A DNA stretch of 41,194 bases from Psychrobacter sp. FME13 (GCF_014861395.1 NZ_RRYV01000016.1:1-41194); one strand, 5' to 3'; positions 20,317 to 32,746 are shown, counted from the stretch's first letter. The notes: generated by a model from the sequence alone, not told the origin. Program-made: numbers and translations.

Positions 20317-22530
20317 ATGACAGTACGCAATAACAAGGTAACGATGATGAGCAACCGCGTCTCTTCTGCTTTTGCCATTTCAGCATTGGCAATTAGTATG
20401 GTAGCAGTGAGCAACAGTGCCCATGCTGCACAGCGCATTAATGATGTCTCTGTGGTGCAAACTGCGCCAGCAGTGACGCAAATTCGTTTGGGTTTTTCAG
20501 GTTCACCAGTATTACCTGCAGCTTATCAACTTGATGACCCTAGCCGTTTGGTATTAGATTTTGAGCAAGTACAAAACGGACTTGCAAGTCGCTTTAGTGA
20601 ATACAATACTGGGATAGTCAATGATCTCACTACGCTAAGTAGTGACAGTACCACTCGCCTTATTGTTGGATTAAAACAAACAGGCAGTTATACAACAACG
20701 ATTGATGGCAACGATTTAGTATTAACCATCACTGATCCCAATGGTTCAGTGATGACCAGCGATCCTGTCCAAGATGTATTGAACAATAATGTCACAACGA
20801 CACCAATTGTAGAAGCCAGTAGTGGATATACTGCTAATACAAGCAGTCAGACTGTGACTGAAAACCAAGTACCAGCGGATACGATGGTAGTCAGAGTCAA
20901 TCCATTGTTGAGTCCACAACTTGCTTCTTCACAAGTGAGCAAGCAGTATAGCTATGAAGGGTTGAGTGCGGTTGATTTTTCAGCAGGAAATGATGGCGGT
21001 GGTAATGTTAGTATCGCACTTAACAATGAAGCCATACCAGTTGACGTACAACGCCAAGGTAACAAGTTGGTGGTATATTTAACTGGTAGTACAGTGCCTA
21101 GAAACCTATTACGCCGTTTAAATATTAATAGTGGTCTTGTTAATAGCATTGATACCAAGAATCAAGGTCAGAATGGTGTCATTACTATTAATATGACTGA
21201 TGATTATGAGTATCAAGCCTATCAATCAGGTAGTCAATTAAACATTAGTATCAATAAGCCAGCACTATTACGTGAGCCGACGCTTGAAGAAAAAGTATAT
21301 AGTGGTGAGCCATTATCTATGGAATTCCAAGACGTTGAAATTCGTAGTGTCTTAGATATTTTAGCGCAGTTTACAGAAATGAATATCGTGGCTAATGATT
21401 CAGTTGCTGGGAATATCACCTTGCGTCTTATCAACGTGCCGTGGGATCAGGCGCTTGATATTATCTTAAAGAGTAAAAATCTCGGTAAACGTGAAAATGG
21501 CAATGTAATTTTGGTGGCACCTGCTACCGAGCTTGCCGAGCAAGAGGCACGTGAGCTTGAAGCACAGCAAGCGGTTGAATCTTTTGCACCGTTACGTACA
21601 GAGTACATCCGCTTAAGCTATGCTAAAGCGCAAGATGTTCTGACATTGATTTCTCAAGGCAGCGGCTCTTCTGGTAGTAGCTCAAACCGTGCCGACGACA
21701 ATAACTCTTTGTTGTCAAATCGCGGTACCGTCACGGTTGATGAGCGTACCAATACCTTGATTATCAAAGACGTTGCTGAAAGCATCGAAAATATTCATAA
21801 ATTGATTGGTAAAATTGATATTCCAGTCCGTCAGGTCATGATTGAAGCGCGTATCGTTAGTGCAACCGATAGCTTTAGTAAGGAGCTTGGCGTAAGTTGG
21901 GGTATTTTGTTTGATGGCAAACCCGATGATAACCGTCTGACATCTAGTGGCTTGAACGTTGATTTGGGTATTTCAAACCCTGCAGGTGTTGCTTTTGGTA
22001 TCTTGAATGTATCAGATGTGATGCTCGACCTTGAGCTATCAGCGCTGCAAGCGGACAATCGCGGTGAAGTCATCTCGACGCCGAAGATTTTGACCGCGGA
22101 TAAACAAACCGCAAAGGTGTCATCTGGGACTCAGATTCCGTATCAAGAGGCCTCAGCCAGTGGCGCGACCACCACCAGCTTTAAAGAAGCGGCGCTGAGC
22201 TTGGAGGCCACGCCAAACATCACCCCTGATGGTAAAATTGGCCTACAACTCCTCATCACCAATGGCACACCGACCATCATCAACAATCAGGTCGCCATCG
22301 CTGAAGACTCAATCTCAACCAACGTTATCATCGAAGATGGCCAGACCGTGGTCTTAGGTGGCGTGTTCAAAAACCGTACCAGTAACGGCGTGGATAAAGT
22401 GCCTTTCTTAGGGGATTTGCCGTATATTGGCCGCGCCTTCCGCAAAGATGTGCGTAGTAATGAGAAACAAGAGTTGTTGATATTCATCACGACTAAGTTG
22501 ATTAATGATGGTGTTAGTCGCTTGGATTAA
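20317..22530 (+). CDS. pilQ: Type IV pilus secretin PilQ
   Basis: PilQ forms the outer-membrane channel through which the pilus passes. The 737-residue precursor has a signal peptide ending near NSAHAAQ. Two AMIN domains (about 40–130 and 205–305) bind peptidoglycan. The secretin N0 domain is at about 325–410, the N1 domain is at about 420–500 with a serine/glycine-rich insert, and the C-terminal secretin barrel contains the VPFLGDLPYIGRAFRK motif and ends KQELLIFITTKLI. The first ATG is used, although ATGs a few codons later could also start. About 380 bp of the barrel region (22,060–22,440) is GC-richer than its flanks. A strong terminator follows. Confidence 0.97.
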   Translation: MTVRNNKVTMMSNRVSSAFAISALAISMVAVSNSAHAAQRINDVSVVQTAPAVTQIRLGFSGSPVLPAAYQLDDPSRLVLDFEQVQNGLASRFSEYNTGIVNDLTTLSSDSTTRLIVGLKQTGSYTTTIDGNDLVLTITDPNGSVMTSDPVQDVLNNNVTTTPIVEASSGYTANTSSQTVTENQVPADTMVVRVNPLLSPQLASSQVSKQYSYEGLSAVDFSAGNDGGGNVSIALNNEAIPVDVQRQGNKLVVYLTGSTVPRNLLRRLNINSGLVNSIDTKNQGQNGVITINMTDDYEYQAYQSGSQLNISINKPALLREPTLEEKVYSGEPLSMEFQDVEIRSVLDILAQFTEMNIVANDSVAGNITLRLINVPWDQALDIILKSKNLGKRENGNVILVAPATELAEQEARELEAQQAVESFAPLRTEYIRLSYAKAQDVLTLISQGSGSSGSSSNRADDNNSLLSNRGTVTVDERTNTLIIKDVAESIENIHKLIGKIDIPVRQVMIEARIVSATDSFSKELGVSWGILFDGKPDDNRLTSSGLNVDLGISNPAGVAFGILNVSDVMLDLELSALQADNRGEVISTPKILTADKQTAKVSSGTQIPYQEASASGATTTSFKEAALSLEATPNITPDGKIGLQLLITNGTPTIINNQVAIAEDSISTNVIIEDGQTVVLGGVFKNRTSNGVDKVPFLGDLPYIGRAFRKDVRSNEKQELLIFITTKLINDGVSRLD

Positions 22531-22582
22531 TAATAGTATTGGCTGTGTAAGTTACAGCTAATAGTATGTTATCCAATAAAAG

Positions 22583-22612
22583 AAAAAAGCAAGCCTAAGT
22601 GCTTGCTTTTTT
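22583..22612 (+). terminator. Terminator after pilQ
   Basis: AAAAAAGCAAGC (22583–22594) pairs with GCTTGCTTTTTT (22601–22612) around a 6-nt loop. It separates pilMNOPQ from aroKB. Confidence 0.92.
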
Positions 22613-22749
22613 ATGGCCTTGTTTTAGTGATCAGTAGTGCTTATTTGTGAATGGTCAACAGGCACTCAGTTATTACTAATAATAGAGCCTCGTTACTAGC
22701 CAGAATATCAATGACGTTGTATGATAGCTAATTTAACTGAGTAAGTATT

Positions 22750-23316
22750 ATGGTTGAGGAATTGCCATCGGTGTTTTTAGTAGGGCCGATGGGAGCAGGG
22801 AAGACGACAATTGGAAAACTGCTTGCTAAGCAGTTAGGTCGCACCTTTGTAGATAGTGACTGGTATGTCGAGTCGCAGACAGGCGCTGATATTGCGTGGA
22901 TCTTTGCCAAAGAAGGCGAAGCGGGGTTTCGTGAGCGTGAAACGCGAGCTATCGATGAGTTGACTCAAAAAAACCAAATTGTATTGGCTACTGGTGGTGG
23001 AGCTGTTATGTGCGCTGAGAATAGAGCGTTTTTACAGCAGCGCGGTATCGTTGTGTATTTGAATGCGCCAGTTGATGTCCAAATGGCACGTACTGCCAAA
23101 GATAAATCACGCCCATTATTACAGCAGCCCAATCCTAGGAAAATCTTGCAAGATTTATATAGCAAGCGTGATCCATTATACCGTCAAGTTGCTGATATTG
23201 TTATGCCAACGGGTCATACTTATCCTCGTCATATGGTTAACCAACTCTTACAGCAACTAGAGTCCTTTAGTGTATCTACTGTCACAGTGCCAAACCATAA
23301 AGAAAATGAATCATAA
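22750..23316 (+). CDS. aroK: Shikimate kinase
   Basis: AroK phosphorylates shikimate to shikimate-3-phosphate in the cytosolic chorismate pathway. The 188-residue protein carries the Walker A loop GPMGAGKTT (residues 12–20), the shikimate-binding DSDWYVE segment with its SDxxxE pattern (about 35–41), the FREREtRA arginine motif (about 60–67), the GGGAV substrate loop (about 80–84), and the lid arginine in KDKSRPLL. It is followed 70 nt later by aroB, the classical gene pair of Pseudomonadales. Confidence 0.97.
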   Translation: MVEELPSVFLVGPMGAGKTTIGKLLAKQLGRTFVDSDWYVESQTGADIAWIFAKEGEAGFRERETRAIDELTQKNQIVLATGGGAVMCAENRAFLQQRGIVVYLNAPVDVQMARTAKDKSRPLLQQPNPRKILQDLYSKRDPLYRQVADIVMPTGHTYPRHMVNQLLQQLESFSVSTVTVPNHKENES

Positions 23317-23386
23317 GTAATGATCGACGATATTATTACTGAAGTTAAGTCACTTTTATTTTATTAAAATGCTTAGGGAGTCTCTA

Positions 23387-24496
23387 ATGACAAAGTCAAT
23401 GTTTCATGATGGTTTGACAGTGCATACGCAAAGTCATGACTATCCAATTGTCATTACGGAAAAAACGGCGATAGAAAATAATAGCATGGCAGAACAGGTC
23501 ACTCCTTATATTAGTGGTCGCCAAGTTTTGATTGTCACGAATGACACCGTTGCTCCTTTGTATTTAAAAGAACTGGAGGACGAGCTAACAAAGCAGTTTA
23601 CGGTTAGCACTTGTGTACTACCAGATGGTGAGCAGTATAAAAATCAAGCGAATATCAACCTCATTTATGATGCATTGATGGCAAAGCATTTTAATCGTGA
23701 TGTGACACTTATTGCGTTAGGTGGAGGTGTTATTGGTGATATGACAGGGTTTGCTGCAGCAAGTTTTATGCGCGGAGTGAACTTTATTCAAATTCCAACA
23801 ACGCTTTTGTCGCAAGTGGATTCCAGTGTAGGTGGTAAGACAGGAATCAATCATCCTCATGGTAAAAATATGATTGGTGCTTTTTGGCAGCCACAAATGG
23901 TACTTGCGGATATGAGTACACTGAGAACTTTGCCTGAGCGTGAGCTGTCAGCAGGGTTGGCTGAGGTTATTAAGTATGCGCTTATTATGGATGAGCCTTT
24001 TTTGACTTGGCTTGAGGACAATCTACCTGCAATGATAGCATTAGATTTGGCGGTACTTGGCGATGCAGTAAAACGCTGCTGTCAGTATAAGGCTGATGTC
24101 GTTGCGCAAGATGAAAGAGAGTCAGGTGTACGCGCGCTACTGAACTTTGGTCATACTTTTGGGCATGTGATTGAAACACATCAAGGCTATGGTAATTGGC
24201 TACATGGCGAAGCAGTCGCTGCTGGTATGGTACAAGCTGCTGAGCTCTCACAAAAAATTGGTTGGTTAACGATCGAAGAAGTGGCTCGTATTAAACGTAT
24301 TTTAATGTTGGCCAACTTACCCATTGCAGCACCAACTATTGATGCGCAAACTGCTTTGAGTTTGATGGGGCATGATAAAAAAGTGAAACACGGACAAATC
24401 CGTCTCATTTTGTTAAAATCTCTAGGTAAGGCTGTAATGACCAATGATTTTGATCCCAAGCTTTTGACTGAGGTATTATCACAGCCAAGCGCGTAA
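23387..24496 (+). CDS. aroB: 3-dehydroquinate synthase
   Basis: AroB converts DAHP to 3-dehydroquinate using NAD and a divalent metal, the second step of the shikimate pathway. The 369-residue protein has LPDGEQYKN, the NAD-binding [15 protein letters not shown], the [19 protein letters not shown] active-site segment, and the metal-binding [11 protein letters not shown] and HGEAVAAGM motifs. An ATG 18 bases upstream is in frame, but it precedes the AGGGAG ribosome binding site (23,375–23,380), so the start at 23,387 is preferred. Confidence 0.97.
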   Translation: MTKSMFHDGLTVHTQSHDYPIVITEKTAIENNSMAEQVTPYISGRQVLIVTNDTVAPLYLKELEDELTKQFTVSTCVLPDGEQYKNQANINLIYDALMAKHFNRDVTLIALGGGVIGDMTGFAAASFMRGVNFIQIPTTLLSQVDSSVGGKTGINHPHGKNMIGAFWQPQMVLADMSTLRTLPERELSAGLAEVIKYALIMDEPFLTWLEDNLPAMIALDLAVLGDAVKRCCQYKADVVAQDERESGVRALLNFGHTFGHVIETHQGYGNWLHGEAVAAGMVQAAELSQKIGWLTIEEVARIKRILMLANLPIAAPTIDAQTALSLMGHDKKVKHGQIRLILLKSLGKAVMTNDFDPKLLTEVLSQPSA

Positions 24497-24624
24497 TCTC
24501 TCAAAATCTCAGTTACTATAAATGCTTATTGAAATTAAGCATTCAAGTATACTGGTTTGCGCTAATACTATGTGCATATATCGTTATTTAATGCAGTCAA
24601 CTTTATTTTACCAAGGATACCCTC

Positions 24625-25656
24625 ATGGCCGCCTCAAGACCGACGCCGCGTACCGCTAGCCAATCATATCGACGTCAAGCATTGATTTGGCTGGTAGTAA
24701 CCTTATTATTAGGCGTAGTTACGGCTCTCATTTGGATGTTTAGTCAAACGCCGGCAATGGGTGCCAAAATTGAAAATGCTCCGATATCAGCACCGGAGAC
24801 GCTTAGCACTGAACTTGAGCAGCCTTTAAAAATTGAATCGTTGCATGAGCTTGATACGGATGTACAGCCAATTAGTTTTGATGCGGCGATTCGAGATTTG
24901 CGCAATTACCCTGATGAATTTAAAGACAAAGGTTACTTACTCGCTCATAAGGGTAAGTGGACCGTTCAGGTAATGAATGTTGCTGAAAACGAGGTGATTA
25001 CTAGTTATTTAGACGGGCGTGAAGATCGAGATAAATTTGCTTATTTTCGTTATCTTGATGATAAGAAGCAAACACGTTATATGCTGATTTATGGATTGAT
25101 GAGTAGCCCACAAGAAGCTGTTGGGGCAACAAAACTTATAGACTTTAGATTACCTGCTAATGTGCGTGCATTACCAGAAGAAATCAATCGCTATGTTGGC
25201 CTCATTGATAACTATACACGTTCGGAGCCGATGCAGGATTTGAGCGCCAAGAGTATTCGTGCAGTTGATCTAGAGCCTACTAAGCGTGAGGTTCCAGTGC
25301 GTCAGAAACCACCAGAAGACCAAGAACCGGGCAGTGAAAGCATTCGTCAGTCAGCAGATACCTCTGATACTTTATCGGTTAATGAAGAACGTACTGTTGT
25401 GAATGATGAACAAGTAACCCCTGTTACAGCGAATAAAAATGAGGGCAACTCAAACAAGCCTGAACAGGACAATAAAAAGCCTGCGACAGCAGTCCCTGAT
25501 AGTAGTACACCTCCAAAACCGCCAATAGTGCCAACCCCTAAGCCGCCAAGTACGACTAATAGCACAAGTTCTGGCAATAGTAATACGAATACTAATACGC
25601 CTCCTAAAGACAGTGATGACAGTATGAAAGCGCTGATAGAGTCTAAGAGTAATTAG
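24625..25656 (+). CDS. SPOR-like membrane protein (DamX-position homologue)
   Basis: The 343-residue protein has a short basic cytosolic start, one membrane span (about residues 22–40), and a periplasmic domain (about 105–190). That domain reads like a SPOR fold: GKWTVQVMNVAENEVITSYL, a central YMLIYGLMSSPQEAVGAT strand-helix unit and LPEEINRYVGL. SPOR domains bind denuded peptidoglycan at division septa. The last ~130 residues are Pro/Asn/Thr/Ser-rich and probably disordered, which is unusual because SPOR domains are commonly C-terminal. Location after aroKB and before gltB matches damX-like genes in relatives. Family assignment is by pattern and synteny. Confidence 0.6.
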   Translation: MAASRPTPRTASQSYRRQALIWLVVTLLLGVVTALIWMFSQTPAMGAKIENAPISAPETLSTELEQPLKIESLHELDTDVQPISFDAAIRDLRNYPDEFKDKGYLLAHKGKWTVQVMNVAENEVITSYLDGREDRDKFAYFRYLDDKKQTRYMLIYGLMSSPQEAVGATKLIDFRLPANVRALPEEINRYVGLIDNYTRSEPMQDLSAKSIRAVDLEPTKREVPVRQKPPEDQEPGSESIRQSADTSDTLSVNEERTVVNDEQVTPVTANKNEGNSNKPEQDNKKPATAVPDSSTPPKPPIVPTPKPPSTTNSTSSGNSNTNTNTPPKDSDDSMKALIESKSN

Positions 25657-25710
25657 TGATGGTCGCGCTATTTGGGGCGCGTTCTCAATTTGAGTATTAA
25701 ACATTCGATG

Positions 25711-25760
25711 GACTAAACACAGCTAAATCGTTGCTAGGCTGTGCTAGGCTGTGTTTAGTC
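25711..25760. repeat. 13-bp inverted repeat containing a 10-bp tandem duplication
   Basis: GACTAAACACAGC (25711–25723) is the exact reverse complement of GCTGTGTTTAGTC (25748–25760). Within the loop and right arm, GCTAGGCTGT occurs twice in tandem (25733–25742 and 25743–25752), giving an alternative shorter pairing register. No T tract follows, so it is not a standard intrinsic terminator, though it lies 54 nt after the SPOR-like gene. Confidence 0.7.
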
Positions 25761-25790
25761 GCTCGTTTATTTATTGATATAGATTTGACT

Positions 25791-25818
25791 ATAGTGAGCT
25801 TTAACATGATCTCACTAT
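25791..25818. repeat. 8-bp inverted repeat covering a possible start codon
   Basis: ATAGTGAG (25791–25798) pairs with CTCACTAT (25811–25818) around a 12-nt loop. The right arm includes the first two bases of the ATG at 25,817 that begins a 48-codon reading frame. Confidence 0.55.
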
Positions 25819-25963
25819 GTCACACTTGCTTGGTATACAAAAGGTAGTGACCACCCTGATTTTCTTTGTAATCTTTATTGGTGTAAATCCTCAACGCAGC
25901 CTGACAATCATCGCTTTATTTTACGTTTTTGCTTCAAGGTTTTGGTGGTTCTATAACCAATAG
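25817..25963 (+). CDS. Possible small membrane protein (48 aa)
   Basis: This is a 48-codon frame beginning MSHLLGIQ and ending FWWFYNQ. It has two hydrophobic stretches (about residues 9–23 and 29–47) separated by the polar turn NPQRS. It lies alone in the gap before gltB. There is no clear Shine–Dalgarno sequence, and the start is inside a hairpin arm. Such a frame may arise by chance in T-rich DNA, so this is only a candidate. Confidence 0.25.
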   Translation: MSHLLGIQKVVTTLIFFVIFIGVNPQRSLTIIALFYVFASRFWWFYNQ

Positions 25964-26635
25964 TAATAAGTTCTCTTACAAAATATGGTTGATGAATCAG
26001 TAGAAAAGACTAGATTTTTTGTCCATCATTAACTAATATAACTATGGGCGACGTTCTGTATAGTTATCGTAAAAACTGTTTATTTAACAGTCGATTAGTA
26101 TGATTCTGTTGTTTATAAGGTAAGTTACTAACGTTTTTTTGCCTCAAGCGCCGCTATTTTTTATTTGTATATCAGCGATTGCAAGTGACGCAACCTCTCT
26201 TATTTTCACTCTTTTTAGGGTTAATAAAGCGCTTGAATACAGAGCGTCAGATATTCAAAATTAATCAAATGCATTGTTATCAAATACTCAACGGATTGGC
26301 TTTAAGCGTTAGGTATGGTTTGATAATAAGTGATACTCAAAATAACGACATTACGTTATTGATAACTAAGTAATTGGTATGCAAGGTGTTACGTTCTCCT
26401 GTTGCCAAGAGCAATTACTTACTATCTGTTAATACGCTAATTATTTATTGAGACATAGGCTCATGACTAAGAGGGTTAAGGATCTGACCTTGCTCTTAAT
26501 GCAGAGTGTCTCTGAGCGTTGCGCTATTTATTAATTTGGATACGAATATTAATTATCAGCCCGTTCTGCTTACGGGTGCTAGCTTATGTGCCGCATTGGA
26601 TGTATAGGCTACCCGTTTACTCACAAGGACCAGCT
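25964..26635 (+). other. gltB upstream region without a supported gene
   Basis: These 672 bp contain an 8-bp inverted repeat ATAACTAT/ATAGTTAT (26038–26045 and 26060–26067) and further small hairpins, but no convincing promoter and no gene. The region probably holds the gltBD control elements. Confidence 0.5.
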
Positions 26636-29600
26636 ATGTCAATGATTTCCTCGCAAACTCACCTGGCAACGCCAGATGACTTTTCTGATAACTGTGGTTT
26701 TGGTTTGATTGCCCATATTGAAGGGCAAGCCAGTCATGATTTGGTAAAAACTGCTATTCATAGTCTAAGCTGTATGACTCACCGTGGCGGTGTTGCTGCT
26801 GATGGTAAAACTGGTGATGGTTGTGGCTTACTATTAGCGACGCCTACCGATTTCTTCAAACAGATTGCTGATGAGCAGCAATTTGCCATTACGGATAATT
26901 TTGCCGTTGGCATGGTGTTCGTTAATTTAGATAGTGATAAAGCTGAATATAGCCAAAAAATATTAAGCGATGAAATTACAGCCCAAGGGTTAGAAGTGGC
27001 TGGCTGGCGTGATGTGCCACTTGATCTCAGTATCGTTGGTGAGATTGGTCGTGAGACGCTACCAGATTTTCAGCAGGTATTTGTTAATGCTCCCGATGAT
27101 TTAGCTGCGGATGATTTTAATCGCAAGCTGTTTGTCGCACGTAAGAAAGCAGAGCAACGTTTGTTGGATGACGAACTGTTTTATGTTTGTTCTTTGAGTT
27201 GCCAGACGATTATTTATAAAGGTTTGGTAATGCCATCAGACCTGCCTGCTTTCTTTTTAGATTTACAAGACAAGCGTTTGGCTTCACATATTGTGGTATT
27301 CCATCAGCGCTTTTCTACTAATACGTTACCACGCTGGCCATTGGCACAGCCATTCCGTTATTTGGCACACAATGGTGAGTTGAATACGATTACTGGTAAC
27401 CGTAACTGGTCTGAAGCTCGTACACCAAAACTAAAATCAGACAAGCTTCCCAATTTGAACCAGCTAACACCGCTCGTAAACAGCAGCGGTTCTGATTCAT
27501 CAAGTTTGGATAATATGCTTGAAGTGCTCATGTCAGGTGGCATGAACTTGTTCCATGCGATGTCTATTCTAGTACCGCCAGCATGGCAGAACGTCGATAG
27601 TATGGATATGGATTTGCGTGCGTTTTATGAGTTCTATTCGCAGCATATGGAAGCTTGGGATGGCCCAGCCGGTTTGGTTATTCAAGATGGGCGTTATGCA
27701 GTCTGTATGCTTGATCGAAACGGTCTACGTCCGTCACGTTGGGTGACGACTAAGAACGGCTATATTACAGTAGCTTCTGAGGTTGGCGTTTGGGATTATG
27801 ATCCTAAAGATGTATTAGCAAAAGGTCGTGTCGGTCCAGGTCAAATGTTGGTTATCGATACTTTAACTGGGCAGATTCTAGACACTAAAGCCATTGCTAC
27901 GTTATTGAAAAAAGCACATCCATACCGTAAATGGCTGCGTGAAGAAGCAACTCGTATTCGTGATGATGAGCGACTAGAAGAAGAACTTTCAGTGCAAGCA
28001 TGCCGAGGTGAACAGCTAAAAGCATTGCAAAAAATGTATCACATTACCAATGAAGAGCGTACTGAAATCATTCGTCCCAACGCCGAAAACGGTCAAGAGC
28101 CAGTTGGCTCGATGGGTGATGATACACCAATGGCCGTGTTGTCACAGCAAATACGCCATATAGGTGATTTCTTCCGTCAGCAGTTTGCACAGGTAACCAA
28201 TCCACCGATTGATCCATTACGTGAATCTATCGTGATGTCGCTACAGACGTGCTTGGGTGCTGAAACTAATGTGTTTGCGCCATCAGCGAGAGATGCTCAC
28301 CGTATTATTTTATCATCACCGGTATTGTCAGCCAGTAAGATGAAACAGTTGGAAGATCTAGACGATCCATCATTTAAGATGGCACGTATAGATTTGAACT
28401 ATGATCGTAACTTAGAACTATCAGACGCCATCACGGCTATCTGTGAGCAAGTGGCGAGTACCATTCGTGCTGGTAATACGCTAATAGTATTATCTGATAA
28501 AGATATTGATGCAGATAAAATACCCGCCAATGCTATTATGGTTACTGGGGCTGTGCATCACTATCTTATTGGCCAAGGTATTCGTACGGATGCTAACTTA
28601 ATCATTGAGACCGGTTTGGCTCGTGACTCGCATCAAGTGGCTGTATTGATTGGCTTTGGTGCAACCTGTGTTTATCCATACTTGGCTTATGATGTCATTG
28701 ATGATTTAGTGGCGACTGGTGAGTTGCTTGGTGATCCAATTCAAGCACGGGTTAACTTCCGTAAAGGTCTGGATAAAGGGCTGCTAAAAATCTTGTCAAA
28801 AATGGGTATTTCTACCATTGTATCTTACCGTGCCGCACAGTTATTTGAAGCAGTTGGACTCTCTGAAGAAGTGGTAGATTTGTGCTTTAAAGGTGTGCAG
28901 AGCCGTATTAAAGGTGCTACCTTTGCCGACCTAGCCGCTGACCAAGCACAATTGGCAGCCAATGCCTTTAAGCGTCGTGCGCCGCTCGATCAAGGTGGTC
29001 TGCTCAAGTTTGTCTTTAACAAAGAGTATCATGCTTTCAATCCAGATGTGATTAACAGTCTTCATACCGCTGTACGTACTGGTGATTATGAAAACTATCG
29101 TAACTATGCGGATTTGGTCAATAGTCGTCCGGTCGCAACTTTACGTGATTTGTTACAGTTAAAAACTGATAGTGCTATTGATGTCAACGATGTCGAAGAT
29201 ATCTCTAAAATCTTGACCCGTTTTGATTCCGCTGGTATGTCGCTAGGGGCATTATCACCTGAAGCACATGAGTCCATTGCCATGGCGATGAACACCATTG
29301 GTGGGCGATCAAACTCTGGTGAGGGCGGTGAAGACCCCGTACGCTATGGTACGTTGCGTAACTCAAAAATCAAGCAAGTTGCTTCTGGTCGCTTTGGCGT
29401 AACACCTGCGTACCTACGGTCAGCAGAAGTGATGCAGATTAAAGTCGCGCAAGGTGCGAAGCCAGGCGAGGGTGGTCAGCTACCTGGTGGTAAAGTCAAT
29501 GCACTGATTGCACGATTGCGTTATTCCGTACCAGGCGTGACGTTAATTTCACCACCACCGCATCATGATATTTATTCTATCGAAGATTTGGCTCAGCTGA

Positions 29601-31099
29601 TTTTTGATTTAAAACAAGTCAATCCGGATGCTTTGGTATCGGTTAAGTTAGTATCACGTCCAGGCGTTGGCACTATCGCGACAGGCGTGGCAAAAGCCTA
29701 TGCCGACCTCATTACTATCTCAGGATATGATGGCGGTACAGCAGCTTCTCCATTGTCCTCTATCCACCATGCGGGCTCACCATGGGAGCTAGGCTTGGCA
29801 GAGACTCATCAGTCGCTACGTGTCAATGGACTGCGTGATAAAGTCCGTGTACAAACTGATGGTGGTCTAAAAACAGGGCTTGATGTGGTAAAAGCCGCCA
29901 TTTTGGGTGCAGAAAGTTTCGGTTTTGGTACCACGCCGATGATCGCAGTTGGTTGTAAGTATTTACGTATTTGTCATTTGAACAACTGTCCAACTGGTGT
30001 GGCAACCCAAAAATCTAAGCTGCGTGATGAGCATTTCATCGGCGAAGCTGAAATGTTGATTAATTTCTTCAAGTTTGTGGCAACTGAAACCCGTGAATGG
30101 CTAGCTGCACTTGGCGTGCGTAGCATGGAAGAGTTAGTTGGACGTACGGATTTATTAGAAGTGTTAGAAGGTAACACGGATAAACAGCAGCATCTTGATT
30201 TAACACCATTGTTATTTAGTCATCCAGCCTCCAGTGGTAAAGCACAAACTTGCCAAGTAGAACGAAATGAACCATTTGATAAAGGGTTGCTGGCTGAGCG
30301 AATGATTAGTGATATGCTTGTAAATATTCGCCAAGGAATAGGCGGTGATTATAGTTACTATGTCGGTAACTGTGATCGCTCTATCGGTGCACGTATTTCT
30401 GGTGAAATTGCCCAAGTATGGGGTAATCTTGGCATGCATGATATGCCAATCAGGTTGCATTTAACTGGTACTGCAGGACAAAGCTTAGGTGTTTGGAATG
30501 CAGGTGGTTTAAATATTGAGCTTGAAGGCGACGCCAACGACTATGTCGGTAAAGGCATGGCAGGTGGTGAAATTGTTATTTATCCACCAAAAGACTCAGT
30601 GTTTACCGCAAAAGATACGGCTATCATTGGCAACACCTGTTTATATGGTGCGACCAGTGGTAGGTTGTATGCAGCGGGTACAGCAGGTGAGCGCTTTGGT
30701 GTTCGTAACTCTGGTGCGCATGCTGTTATTGAAGGAACAGGCGATCATTGCTGTGAATATATGACGGGCGGTATTGTTACTATTCTTGGACGTACAGGTT
30801 TGAACTTTGGGGCAGGTATGACGGGCGGTTTCGCTTATGTCCTCGATATGGATGGTGACTTCTTTGATTGTTGCAATCATGAGCTTATCGATCTGAACCG
30901 TATTTCAAGTGAGCAAACAGAGCAGCATCGAATCCACTTGCAAAAAGTGATTGAAACTCATGTAGATAAAACAGGCAGTGCATGGGGTCAGACTATATTG
31001 GCTGACTTTGAGCACTACGTTCGTAAGTTTTACTTAGTGAAACCAAAAGCGGCGAACATTGCAAGCCTTCTTAAAACCACGATGGCTGATCCGCAATAG
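26636..31099 (+). CDS. gltB: Glutamate synthase large subunit (NADPH-GOGAT alpha)
   Basis: GltB takes the amide nitrogen of glutamine and, with 2-oxoglutarate, makes glutamate; with GltD it forms the NADPH-dependent GOGAT. The 1487-residue proprotein has Cys20 after a 19-residue propeptide ([14 protein letters not shown]), the class II amidotransferase nucleophile. The FMN-binding synthase domain spans roughly residues 830–1200. The 3Fe-4S cysteines are C1107, C1113 and C1118, and the C-terminal glycine-rich beta-helix domain follows. The frame extends 39 codons upstream, but AAGGA 7 nt before the ATG at 26,636 and family length support that start. gltD follows after 140 nt. Confidence 0.97.
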   Translation: MSMISSQTHLATPDDFSDNCGFGLIAHIEGQASHDLVKTAIHSLSCMTHRGGVAADGKTGDGCGLLLATPTDFFKQIADEQQFAITDNFAVGMVFVNLDSDKAEYSQKILSDEITAQGLEVAGWRDVPLDLSIVGEIGRETLPDFQQVFVNAPDDLAADDFNRKLFVARKKAEQRLLDDELFYVCSLSCQTIIYKGLVMPSDLPAFFLDLQDKRLASHIVVFHQRFSTNTLPRWPLAQPFRYLAHNGELNTITGNRNWSEARTPKLKSDKLPNLNQLTPLVNSSGSDSSSLDNMLEVLMSGGMNLFHAMSILVPPAWQNVDSMDMDLRAFYEFYSQHMEAWDGPAGLVIQDGRYAVCMLDRNGLRPSRWVTTKNGYITVASEVGVWDYDPKDVLAKGRVGPGQMLVIDTLTGQILDTKAIATLLKKAHPYRKWLREEATRIRDDERLEEELSVQACRGEQLKALQKMYHITNEERTEIIRPNAENGQEPVGSMGDDTPMAVLSQQIRHIGDFFRQQFAQVTNPPIDPLRESIVMSLQTCLGAETNVFAPSARDAHRIILSSPVLSASKMKQLEDLDDPSFKMARIDLNYDRNLELSDAITAICEQVASTIRAGNTLIVLSDKDIDADKIPANAIMVTGAVHHYLIGQGIRTDANLIIETGLARDSHQVAVLIGFGATCVYPYLAYDVIDDLVATGELLGDPIQARVNFRKGLDKGLLKILSKMGISTIVSYRAAQLFEAVGLSEEVVDLCFKGVQSRIKGATFADLAADQAQLAANAFKRRAPLDQGGLLKFVFNKEYHAFNPDVINSLHTAVRTGDYENYRNYADLVNSRPVATLRDLLQLKTDSAIDVNDVEDISKILTRFDSAGMSLGALSPEAHESIAMAMNTIGGRSNSGEGGEDPVRYGTLRNSKIKQVASGRFGVTPAYLRSAEVMQIKVAQGAKPGEGGQLPGGKVNALIARLRYSVPGVTLISPPPHHDIYSIEDLAQLIFDLKQVNPDALVSVKLVSRPGVGTIATGVAKAYADLITISGYDGGTAASPLSSIHHAGSPWELGLAETHQSLRVNGLRDKVRVQTDGGLKTGLDVVKAAILGAESFGFGTTPMIAVGCKYLRICHLNNCPTGVATQKSKLRDEHFIGEAEMLINFFKFVATETREWLAALGVRSMEELVGRTDLLEVLEGNTDKQQHLDLTPLLFSHPASSGKAQTCQVERNEPFDKGLLAERMISDMLVNIRQGIGGDYSYYVGNCDRSIGARISGEIAQVWGNLGMHDMPIRLHLTGTAGQSLGVWNAGGLNIELEGDANDYVGKGMAGGEIVIYPPKDSVFTAKDTAIIGNTCLYGATSGRLYAAGTAGERFGVRNSGAHAVIEGTGDHCCEYMTGGIVTILGRTGLNFGAGMTGGFAYVLDMDGDFFDCCNHELIDLNRISSEQTEQHRIHLQKVIETHVDKTGSAWGQTILADFEHYVRKFYLVKPKAANIASLLKTTMADPQ

Positions 31100-31227
31100 T
31101 GCAATAGCTGATATGTTTTAAGATACGTTTTAACTCACAAGTTTTAAGCAGGTAAGTGACGGCAATGATATTCATGTCTTAAGTTTTAAATGAGTCAGTT
31201 ATCAAACGCTGTCACCGCCCACTATAG

Positions 31228-32661
<1,434 letters not shown>

Positions 32662-32708
32662 TATAATTTATCTAAATCTAGCGATTTATACGCAGGTTCT
32701 AGCTTGAG

Positions 32709-32746
32709 CGTCTTTTGTCCTTTAAATGGGCAAAAGGCGTTTTTTT
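32709..32746 (+). terminator. Terminator after gltD
   Basis: CGTCTTTTGTCC (32709–32720) pairs with GGGCAAAAGGCG (32728–32739) over 12 bp with two G-T wobbles and a 7-nt loop, followed by seven T residues. Confidence 0.9.

Noticed and set aside
26179-26373. 64-codon frame starting at TTG upstream of gltB
   Set aside because: There is no ribosome binding site, no ATG near the beginning, and composition typical of random AT-rich DNA.
26519-26635. Upstream extension of GltB by 39 residues
   Set aside because: The extension is hydrophobic and unlike the family; the ATG at 26,636 has a good ribosome binding site and gives a propeptide of normal size before Cys20.
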